Shown one piece after another: positions 10,809 to 20,800 of a stretch of 26,003 nucleotides of DNA. The stretch is from Acanthamoeba sp. SK_2022b (taxonomy: Eukaryota > Discosea > Longamoebia > Acanthamoebidae): positions 1 to 26,003 of the forward strand of contig JANDJZ010000664.1 of assembly GCA_027943245.1 (NCBI GenBank), read 5' to 3'. The notes below the pieces were generated by a model that worked only from the letters and a program-made list of their open reading frames with translations, made no database searches and was not told the DNA's origin. How positions within the stretch are numbered: the stretch's first letter is position 1; each line of letters begins with the position of its first letter. Made by a program: the position numbers and the translations under genes.

Positions 10809-13804
10809 ATGGACGTTAAGGTGGCCGGCGGCAACTACAGCTCCCCTTCCTCCACCACCGCTCTCGACGCGATGAATGGTCCGGTCCGGCACTCTCGCAA
10901 CTTCCGCGCCCAACAGTACATTGCCCCCCCCCCCCGGTGAGCTGCTGATGTCATCCCGTGCTAACTGTTGGGGCCTCTTTCTGCGCAGACTCACCGGCAT
11001 CTGCTTCTGGTCAGGTACGGCAACCAGCGCTTCGCCATATGGATCCATCGCTCCTACTTGCGCCCCTCCTCTGCAACTGAATCTGGTGTGTGTGTGTGTT
11101 CTCTCTTGCACACAGACCGCGACTATGACGAAGTGGTGGTGGTGCCCTCGATCACAGAGACCGCACAGGCCCTCGCTCGCACCAAGGGCATCAGCTACTA
11201 CGAGCACCGCCAGCTCTACCACATTGCTCTCTTGCGCGACCCTGCCATCAAGCGCCTCATCTACCTGTCGTCAATCCCCATCGGTGCTTGCCCAATCATC
11301 CGCAACCGCCTTCTCCCCCCTCCCTCCTTCGCCAAGACCCACACTTACCTGTTGTCCCTCTCTCTTGGGGGTGATGTGCGCGGCGGAAATCCAGACATGG
11401 CGGTGGTGCGGTACTACTGGGAGCTGCTGCTGAAGGAGTTCGTGCCCTTCTCCTCCGTGCAGGAGCGGTTCGTGGCCCTTGCTCTGAACGATCCCGCCGT
11501 GCGCCCGCTCTCGGAAAAGATCAGGGCCTCTCCGGCCTTCCTGGTGCGGCCTGCTTCCCTCCTCTTCTTCCCTCCACTTCTTTTTCTGGTGGTTGGTCGG
11601 ACCACCAGACCTCGGCGTGAGTGGCTGGCTCACTCTCGCTCGCTCGCTCTCTCTCGCGTAGAGCCAAGTGCGCAGCGCCATCAGAGACCCCGCCCGGTGC
11701 TGCCTCATTCCCTTCGTGTCGACGCCCCTGGAGCACGAGGTGGCGCAGCTCCTCGGCGTCACCATCCTCTCCCACGACCCCAAACACTACGCCCACGGCA
11801 CCAAGGCGGGCGCGTGTAAGGTGTTCCGAGAGGCCCACGTACGTCGAGCTCCTACCCCCCCCCCGCACGCTGTTGCGTTTGATTGACACCTGGGGGTTAT
11901 TCCGTCAGGTGCCCTACCCATTTGGAACAGAGCTCGTGCGGACGGAGGAGGAGCTGGCCGCCTCTCTCTTCGACCTGTGGCGGCGTGGCGCCCTGGAGGA
12001 ACGCCGACGGGGGATCCACCAAAAGGTGGAGGGCAGGGAGATGCAGCACATGGATCGGTTTGTGGTCAAGCTCGACGACTCGGCCAGCGGCGGGGGCAAC
12101 GCCATACTGGACATGCGCTCCGTCCTTGGCCGGTGCGGCCTCCTCCAAGCTCGCGACCAGCTCGCGGAGGCTCCCGACCAGGCCGCGTTCGAGTCCTGGC
12201 TCCTCTCGCATCGCGGTACACCTATCTCTCCCTCCCGCTTCCTGAATGCCAAAGTGATCGGCTCGTTCTGACACCTCCACCGCGCCCCTAACGTGCAGAG
12301 CGCATTACCCAGGAGATCGCCAACGAGTTCCCGCGCATGGCCTTCCAGGGTCGCGACGAGGAGTGGTCCACCTACCGCGCAGAGATCCCCACCCAGGTGC
12401 GGCGCGCCTTTCCCCCACTCGCCTCCCCCTCCCAGGATGGCTGGCGGCCCATCACACTCATCTTGGCTCATCGCACTTGCGACACCGCCCCACCCTCCTC
12501 CGCACAACAGGGCGCGCACGTGGAGCTCTACATCGACCACCAGTTCGCGCCGTCGTGCCAGGCGGTGATCGACACCAAGGGCCAAGTGAAGATTCTATCC
12601 ACCCACGAGCAGATATTGGACGGCCACGTCTATCAGGGTACCCTACCCCACCCCACCCCCCCCCCCGGTGGTCGCTCCCCGTGGTCGCTGCGAGGTGCAG
12701 CGTAACGGGTGTCTCACCGTGCTGGCGCGCCAACAGGATGCAAGTTCCCATGCAACCACGCCTACCGCGCCATGATTCAGGAGTACACCATGAGGGTGGG
12801 TCGCGCCTTGGCCGCCAAGGGCGCCATGGGCCACTTTGGAGTCGACTTTCTCGCTTCCTGCACCATGCCATCCGCCGCCAGCCTCACGACAGCTGACTCT
12901 GGGTAAGTTTTCTCTTGCGGTGTGGTGGTGGGTGGGTGGGTGGGTGGGTGGTGTCACAGCGCACAAGGCGAACCGCCCTTTTAATAACGTACATGTGGCA
13001 CATCCTCTCTCCTGCACCTCCAACCCAAAAACAACCACGCCACCACCGCCAAGCAGGGATACGGAACACGAGTGGGAGCTTTTCGCCGTGGAGATCAACC
13101 TTCGTCAGTCCGGGACCACCCACCCCATGATGCTCGCCCAACTCCTCACCCAAGGTGCGCCCCAGGCCTCCCATATATATGCCCCTCCCTCTCGGCTTGC
13201 GCATCCGCCTCCTCACGATGGCCATCTGCTCGCGCAGGTGAATACGAAGGTGCAACCGGGATGCTTCGCACCGCCAACGGCGATCTCCGCTACTACGCGG
13301 CGAACGACAACGTCGTCAGTCCTCTTTACACGCGTTTATCCCCGGCCTCCCTCGCGGCAGCGTGCGTTCTTCCTCCCCTTGGACTGCCCCCACTCCTACC
13401 ACTCTGGCCTGATCTTGCTCTCTCTTTGTTTTTGCGTCTAGTGTTGGAGTGGACGACGTGCACTACTGTCCCAAGAGGCAGACGGGAGTCATGTTCCACC
13501 TCCTCAGTCCTGCGCAGGAGATGGGCAAGGTACTGCCTTCTTCACTCGACTCTCCTCCGCCCGCCGGCCGGCTATCAATGGCAGGCGCATGGCTTCCTCC
13601 TTTCTCTCCCCTTCTCACTCCCAGTTTTGACTCCCCGTCCAGGTCGGGATCGTGTGCGTAGGAAAGACCAGGCAAGAGGCCGACGAATACGCCGCCAGGG
13701 CGCGCAAGCTGCTCGACCGCCTGGCAGCAAACGCAGCCCCATCAAGACCCGTAGGCGGTATCTCGCGGATCAACTCGCCCGCCTCGCCCGCTCAGTGGTC
13801 ATGA
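10809..13804 (+). CDS. ATP-grasp ligase of the PGM1 peptide-ligase family
   Basis: ATP-grasp ligases join a carboxylate to an amine through an acyl-phosphate; the substrate here is unknown. Thirteen exons stay in phase: 10809-10915, 10989-11014, 11116-11283, 11395-11543, 11662-11838, 11909-12215, 12299-12396, 12511-12637, 12737-12902, 13057-13154, 13238-13361, 13442-13529 and 13643-13804, giving 598 residues. A pre-ATP-grasp part comes first, with YYEHRQLYHIALLRDP and YLSSIPIDMAVVRYYWELL. Next are VSTPLEHEVAQLLGV, GTKAGACKVF (about 196-205), the ATP-binding strand FVVKLDD (Lys 263) with a Ser-Gly-Gly-Gly-Asn loop, and STHEQILDGHVYQG. The metal-binding strand VEINLRQSGTTHP (about 453-465) follows, then QTGVMFHLLSP. 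This order and spacing are those of the actinobacterial PGM1-type ligases. The family call is strong. Confidence 0.85.
12921..12951. repeat. (GGTG)n intronic repeat
   Basis: Seven or so ggtg/gtgg units in the intron after exon 12737-12902. Confidence 0.8.
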
Positions 13805-14002
13805 ACGATACAATATTGTAGGAGCACGAAAAGGATTGTACATACATACACATACACCTATCGCGTTGTGCGTATCTGTGAATGTCGACAGATATCCCAC
13901 GTGGCCACACGGCATGGTGTGCTGTCGGGGGGGGGGTTGGTGTCCTTCTGGTCTTGGCTTCCAATAACTCGAGTAGTACCACCCACCGTACCACAGCACA
14001 CC
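13805..14002. promoter_or_regulatory. Intergenic region upstream of the SRPBCC gene
   Basis: 198 bp between the ATP-grasp stop and the SRPBCC start. It contains a 12-bp perfect palindrome tacaatattgta at 13809-13820, a short acatac repeat and a run of nine G at about 13929-13937. It presumably holds the upstream terminator and the downstream promoter; no element was assigned. Confidence 0.4.
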
Positions 14003-14728
14003 ATGTCCACCCAGGTTAAGGTCAGCGCCGTCGTAAACGCTCCTGTTGAGAACGTGTGGAAGGAGCTCAGGGACTTCACCTTCCCTGCTCGTCTCATCTC
14101 GACTGTCGAGAGTGCCGAGGTCCTTCACCAACCTACGCCCACCAACCCCATCTTCTTTTCTTTTTTCTCTCTTTCTAGGAGAGCAGCTCTGGGACACCCC
14201 AAAGGGGCTCTTATTTGATGCTGACCTGCTTTTATCTCCCCCCCCCCCTCGCAAGCTGTTGGAGGGCGCGCAGGCCACCTCTGTTGGAGGAGCCAGGAAG
14301 CTTAAGTGGAAGAGTGGTGAGTCGGCCACACAGGTGCTGTTGGAGCTTTCCGACATTGAGCGTCGTGCTGTGTGGGAGACCACTCTCGCCGAGCCCGACA
14401 CTGAGGTGGCAGCCACCATTTCCACCCTCCACGCGCTGCGCATCACTGAGAACAACTCGACCCTGCTCACCTGGTGAACTTCTTTCCTTTCCCCGCATTT
14501 GCAGTTTGGTTGGTTGCTGGGTTCTTCTTACCTTTCTTCTTCTCTTCTCGCGCAGGTCTGCTGAGTTCAGTGCCGACGTCACGCCTGACTTCATCAAGGT
14601 ACTCGCTCACTCCCTCTCAGATGGCGAGCATGCCCTTTCCTGATGCATGCCCTGCATCCCTTCCCCAGTTCCAGCACAAGGCCCTCCAGGACAACCTGGC
14701 CGAGATCAAGTCGCACTTCGCTCACTAA
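14003..14728 (+). CDS. SRPBCC (Bet v 1 / polyketide-cyclase-like) family protein
   Basis: Proteins of this fold bind small hydrophobic ligands in a helix-grip cavity; the ligand here is not known. The exons are 14003-14119, 14256-14473, 14556-14598 and 14669-14728, giving 145 residues, the usual size of a one-domain SRPBCC protein. The first strand and helix match the family pattern (VKVSAVVNAPVENVWKELRDF). Beta strands alternate through ARKLKWKSG, QVLLELSD and NSTLLTWSAEFSAD. The long closing helix is FQHKALQDNLAEIKSHF. There is no signal peptide or membrane segment, so a cytosolic location is likely. A LINE has inserted 10 bases after the stop codon TAA, so the native 3' UTR has been displaced to 21775 and beyond. 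Confidence 0.8.
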
Positions 14729-14737
14729 GCCCGCTCA

Positions 14738-14753
14738 CGCGGCCGCGGTTGTT
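14738..14753. repeat. Target-site duplication of the LINE, 3' copy
   Basis: Sixteen bases cgcggccgcggttgtt, identical to 21759-21774 on the other side of the element. The flanking tcac is also shared, apart from one extra C in the other copy. Confidence 0.85.
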
Positions 14754-14767
14754 GTTGTTGTTGTTTT
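14754..14767 (-). repeat. (AAC)n tail at the LINE 3' end
   Basis: On the element's strand the 3' end finishes in acaaaacaacaac-type repeats and merges with the aac at the edge of the target duplication. A short simple-repeat tail in place of poly(A) is common in I-like LINE groups. The exact boundary with the duplication cannot be fixed because the two share aac units. Confidence 0.75.
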
Positions 14768-14781
14768 GTGCGGACAGGGAG

Positions 14782-14800
14782 AAGCCCCTTGCGGGGTCTT
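14782..14800 (-). other. Predicted 3' UTR hairpin of the LINE
   Basis: On the element's strand, aag-(a)-cccc-gcaa-gggg-ctt folds into a 7-bp stem with one bulged A and a GCAA tetraloop of the GNRA class. It lies about 30 bases from the 3' tail and about 40 bases after the ORF stop, where LINE 3' recognition hairpins are usually found. Confidence 0.55.
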
Positions 14801-14838
14801 GGGTATTTCCCTCTCCCTGCGTCCTTTTAGGCCGATTT

Positions 14839-17800
14839 TCACGTGATGCCTTTTCGAGAGTCCCGGGCCATTTTCCTTATTTCTTTCATTTTCTCCCTGC
14901 GTAGGTCCCACATTTCTTTTGCTCTTTTATTCACTATGTGGAGAACCCCAGTTATGCATACGCCCACCTTGTTACTCGGGACTCCCCACAGGGGCAACGC
15001 CGCCCTGAGCGCTTTTGGGCAGAAGCCGCCCATATTCCGGTCGTACCTGGCCAGTTGGGTGCTTGGTCCGTCTCTCCTTCCTTCCAGCTCCGGCGGGTTC
15101 TTATCGAACCACAGGGTGATGTCATTTGGGGTACCTCTTGCCTTTTCTGACATTCCGTTAATGTAGTCCCTGACTTCTTGGTTTCTTATATTCCGTATGG
15201 GTTCCGTGTACGGGCAATCTGTGTATATATGGTTGTGTAGTTCTTTGTTTCCGCCTAGGTCTTTTTCCCGGTATATAATTATAGTATCAGCTCCACACGG
15301 CTGGTGTTTGGTGCAGAGTGGGCATTCTTGGTTGCTGTGCACCATTCTATTGAGTGTCCATGCCTCTTCGTCTTTGCCCGGTGGGCATTCCCTGGCAAAC
15401 CACACGTCCCCTGTGTTTGCCCGTAACCAGTATTGGTGCATTGCTTCGGCGTTTGGCATTTGAGATTTCAGTCGGGCTTTATAGGCCCAGAGGCGAATTC
15501 CGTGGTTGTCTGGTGAGTTTGGTATCGCGGATTTCTGGAAATCGGTCTGCGCGTTGCGCAGGAATTCCCCTCTTGATTGTCGTCTTTTCTGTGTTTCCTC
15601 CATGCTTTGGGTGTTTGCTGCATAGATCATTTCTTTGAGTTTACTCTCAATAAGCCCACCTTGTTTGTTAATTAATGCTACGTTGTCCAGGGAGGAGGTT
15701 TCATTCCTGAGGTATATTGTTGTGGGGCACGTCCTTGCTTTTGTGGCCAGCCTGTCTGCAGCCTCATTTCCCTTTACAAGTGTGTAGAAGTCTGCTCCAT
15801 GTAGTTCCTTGAGTGTCTTTATTTTGTTCTCCCAGTTTGCCTGGGTCTTGCCTCCTATTTCTTTGTATTTGATGTCCTTCTCTTTGATATGACTTGGTAT
15901 GTACGTAAAGGATGTTGTATGGTGTGTCTTCTTCCTTTGTCTAATACGCATAACTATGTCCTTGATGATGTTCTTTCCTTCAGCTCTTGCTTGTCGGCCT
16001 TTTTTCCATTTATTGAAGCTATGTATTGATTTTATAGCACTGGTGCAGTCTGTGATAATCTCCAAGTTCATATCCGTGGGTGCTCTCTGCAGAGCCACCA
16101 GTATAGCCACCAGTTCTCCAATAAACGACGATCCTCCATGTTTGACCTTTATCTTTTCTTGTAGTAGGGGGTGTTCGCCAGCATAAATTGCTGCTGTTGT
16201 GTTATCTTGAATGTGTCCTCCATCAGTCCATATTCTGACAGTTTTTGTGGCATAGTTTCGGTGCATGTAGCCCTCTGTCTCTTCTAGTGGTAGAGTGTGA
16301 GTTGGTTGGGGTGTATTGCTTGTGAGTTCCCTGTTTCTTTCCATTCGTTCTCTTGTTCTGGTTATCTCTATCATGTCTTGTTTGTCTATTTTATTGGGTG
16401 AGAGCGCCATTTGGCAGTACTCCTGCAATGTATCTGGGTTGTTTGGGAGCATGTCCCACTTGGTGATTCCTAGTTCGTAGAGCTTTCTGACTATTGTGTT
16501 GTTGTGGTTGCACCCCACATGTATTTGCTTTGGGTCTGTAATTCTGATCACTGAGGTGATCCTGTTTATTTGCATTGCTGATCTCCATCTACCTATGGTA
16601 CTGTTGGGTGTGGTTGCATTCGCCATGCTAGCTAGGATGGTGTCTCTGGCTATGGTGTTGGAGTTGAGTAAGGTGGTGGTTGTATTTATGTCCAGGAACT
16701 GTGCTGTGCAGACTAGGTCTGTGAGGCCCAGTCCCCCTCTGTTTTTGTTTATGAATATTGGTTCGTTATCATACCTCTTTGGTAGTCCCAGTTTGCGTTT
16801 TAGTGTGTCAGCCATCATTCTGTTTATTTGTTGGAGTGTGTCTTGCCTAAAGGGGGTTATATGCATGCTGTAGGTCAGGGTTGCAGTGATCGTAGCGTTC
16901 AACACTTCCACCATTAGGTCCGCGGGTAGTCTTTTCTTCTTCAGGATGTTGAGGCATGCAGTGGCCTTTCTCTGGCTCTCCTCGATTTGTCTATTCCAGT
17001 CCAGTGTTAAGCTTATCCAGATTCCCAAGTATTTGTAGTGTTCGTTGGGTCCCAGTTTGCTGATATATTCATTTTTGTACTTGATGGCAAGTGATTGGTC
17101 TGATGCTGTGGTGGTGTATCCTGATTTCTTTGTGTTGATAGCCAGGTTGTGGTGGTCGTAGTACTGGACCAGTTTGTGGAATGTTTTATTGATGTCTTTC
17201 CAGCTCCTTCCTAGTAGTACTATGTCATCACAGTATCCAAGCAAGGCTATTTTCATTTGGCTTGCAAATGTGTATCCTGCTTTTTTGTCCTCTTCTATCC
17301 ACCTTAGTAGTGGGTTGAGGAAGATGATGAACAGTAGGGGTGATAGTCCATCTCCTTGGCGTACTCCTTTGGAGTATGGTATGTGTTCAGAGAGTGTGTC
17401 ATTGATTTTCAGTTGTACCGTGCTATTGTGGTATATTTTGGCAATGGCATTGACGAAGTGCTTGTTTACTCCATGCTGTGTAAGGACCTTGAGGAGGGCG
17501 TTGTGTGATACGCTATCATAGGCCTTGCATAGGTCGATGTAGGCTACATGGAGTTCCTTTTTGTTTTGGATTCCATCTTCGATTATATCTGTTAGTGCTC
17601 TTATGCAGTCTTGGGTGGAGTGCCCTGGCCTAAAGCCGTTCTGCAGTTTGCTCAGTATCTTATGTTTGAACACTTTGTATAGTCTCTGTGTGAGTATATT
17701 TGTGTATATTTTGTATTGTACTTGTAGTAGGGTGATTGGTCTATAGTTGCCAGGGTGTGCCTTATCTCCCTCCTTGTACAGTAGGGTGATTGCCGCCTCT

Positions 17801-20800
17801 CTCCAACTTTTGGGTATATCATCACCTTTCAAGCATTGGTTGAAAATATAGGTCAGGGTTTCCAGGTCTGATTCTGGGAGTTCTCGTATTACTGCAACTG
17901 GAATGCCGTCTGTTCCTGGTGTTGTGTTTTTCATTTTCTTAATTGTGTGATGGACCTCTTCAGTTGTTATAGGTTTATTTAGTTGTGTGTTTTGTTCCTG
18001 GTTGATCTGGGGTACGTGTGGTATCCATGGTTCTGGTCCCTGTTGGTCTGGGGTGTGTGTGAAGAGTTTGCCCCACCATTCAGCGAAGTGTGTTCTTATT
18101 TTGTGTGGGTCTGTGTGGTAGGTTTCTGTGTTGTTTTCTATGGTTCTGACCGCCTTTATAGTTTGGTTGTGGTGCCTTTTAGCATTCAGGAGTCGCCAGA
18201 ACTCTTTTGGGTTGGTGTGACCTGCTGATATTAATTTATTGGTATATCTGCATATGTTGTCCGTTTTCATTTTGTTGTGTGTGCGTTTTATTGTTTTGGA
18301 GAGTGTTGAACGGAAGTTGATCAATTCATTCAGGGTACGTTCTATGTGGGAGGTGTGGTAAGTGGTTGGTATAATGATTCCTTCTTCCAGCAATCGTAAC
18401 CGAGTTTTAGTGTTTAAGTCCGGGTCGGTTTTATTTCTGATGGCTAGGGTGAGTGCGTTGATTGCTTTTATTGCATCATGGCGGTTTCTTTTGCTGGCAC
18501 TGACCTCCGTGCTCCAGTAGGGGGTTGGTGCTTTGCCTTTGGCCGGTAGGACGTGGTCTATTGTGTTCAAGATTCTTTGGTTTAATCGTGAGTATACATC
18601 ATTGATATTGGGTCTGTTGGTAACCTCTTGTTGTTTGTCTGCTGTTGCTGCGCTGCGTAGCGCTTCTCTTAGCGCTTTTTTCTTTGATTCTTCTTCCAGT
18701 TTGTACAGTGGTCTCTTGCTGTATCTGGTTTGGGGAGCGTGGCCGCTAAGTCTGGGTGTTTTGGTTTGTATTTTGATGTGTACCAGGTTGTGGTCGGTTG
18801 CGATCGGGGCTGGGAGGATCTCTGAGCTTACTGTGCGTCGTTCCATGCCCTTATTTGTTAGGCAGTAGTCAATACGGGTTGTTGTGATCCATGGTTGGTC
18901 TTCTGTCTTCTTGGGTCTTTTGGTCTGTTGGTATGTGTGTTTGTTGCATGTTGGGTTGAGTTTGCGGTGTATGTCGCACACTCTTTTGGAGTTGATCAGG
19001 TCCCTGATTGCTTGATGTTTCCTTTGTTTGCCTGTCTTACTGTAGTTGGTCCATTTCTCGCCTGGTGCTGGCGTTGCGTTCCAGTCTCCGATCAGCATCA
19101 GAGGTGTTTTATTGCTGGTGTTTTGGGTAATTGGTATGATGACGTTATTTATGAATTGGTTATGTTTGTTTTCATTCCCCGATGGTGCGTATATGTTGTT
19201 GATGTGTATGTGGTGTTTGAGGCTTTTTAACTGCATTTGCTGTACCCGCGCCATTGTTTTCCCATTTTTCTTTTTATTGTTTGTTATTGTAGAGTATGGT
19301 ACAAGGCTCTCTTGGATGATGAAGGCTGTGCCGCCGCTTGGCTTTACCCTTCTCCTTATCCTTTTTTTGGTGTTGCGGTTGTTATGCTGTGCAGCTTTTG
19401 CTGTGCGGTTGGCAATTGTCGCTTCCCTGGATTTAAGATTCCAGTATATGGACAGTCCATGTGCTGTTGCCGCCTTTTCTAGGTCACCTGTGTAGTCCTC
19501 GCTCCATTTTCCTACCTCTTGGATGGCTGCAATGTCCCAGTTGTTTGCTTGTATCGCTTTGCAAAGGTCTGGTATATCTTTCCAGTTTTTCCAGATATTT
19601 AGGGAGACTATCGTTACGATGTTTGCCATTGTGTTATGGTTATCTTCTGTGATGGCTTGGCCATCCTCAGCATGTGCCATGGGGATCCAACTGGCCAGTA
19701 AACATATAATAACTATTATCTGTGTGTATTCTATTATTCTTTGGTTAGCTCGTGCTGTGTTGGTGCTGTTTATTTTGGTCCCGCAGTTGGGTGTAGGTTC
19801 GGTTTTGTTGGGTCTTGTTTTTCTGGTTCGCCTTTTGTCTGTGTTCATATATGAGCCACGCACACTTAATGGTAGGCATGTTTGGTTGTATTCGAATATA
19901 AGGTTGGCATGTTGTTGGTCATCGGTACTGTCCTCAGTGGTGTTGGTCCGGACCTTTGCTGATGCCTGAGGCAGGTAGGCAAGGAGTAACAGGAATGCAA
20001 TTGTTGCTGTAATCTGTTTATTGATTTTGGGGATGGGTGTATATTGTTTAAAGGTCGAAGGAGTGTTCGTCGATCGAGATGCTCCTGGCCAGTTTGCGCT
20101 TCCTTTCCTGTTCGGCTCTAGCATTCTCTCTGCGTTCCTCTTCTTTTTTCCTTCTTTCCAGTCTTGCCGCAGCCCTTTCTTTGGCCACTTGCACCCGCTG
20201 GTCGTAGTTGGGGCGTTCTTCCTCTGGGGTGTAGATTGACACTTCCAGCGGTCGGCCGTGTCTGCCCAACTTTGGCTTTTTGCCTGCTCGTGCGTTGGGA
20301 CTGTTAGTTGTGTACTGTCTGGTGGGGTTGCGTTGAGGTGCGTACCATTGAGTTGCAGGGCTTTTTCTTGGGCTTGGCTGGTGAGGAAGCTGTAGTTCGC
20401 CCAGGGTAGGAGTTTCCCGGTTTCCTTGTCCTTGCCCAGGTAGACCGATACTGCCACTGCGCCCGCGGTTTTCTCAACCAGCTTCATCAGTCCCGGCCGG
20501 CTGGTTTTCCTGTTTATGTTACGGATCGAGACCGTGAACAGTTCCGAGTAGAAATTCTGTCTCCACGGTGCCAGGAGGCAGCTCCCCTTCATGTAGATCT
20601 TGTGTTGCCAGCGGAGGTTGTTCGCCAGTTCATCCGTTCGTGTAACGATCTGGTAGAGCGTGGTCGTCTTGAAGATGAGTTCGAAATCGGTCGATGTCAT
20701 CGTTATCTCTCCATCAGTGGCTAGGCGAACCGCTCGGATGATGTCTTTGCTCTCGATGTTGTACTGGTAATCGGGCGGGAGTCGGAGCGAGAGGGTGCGG

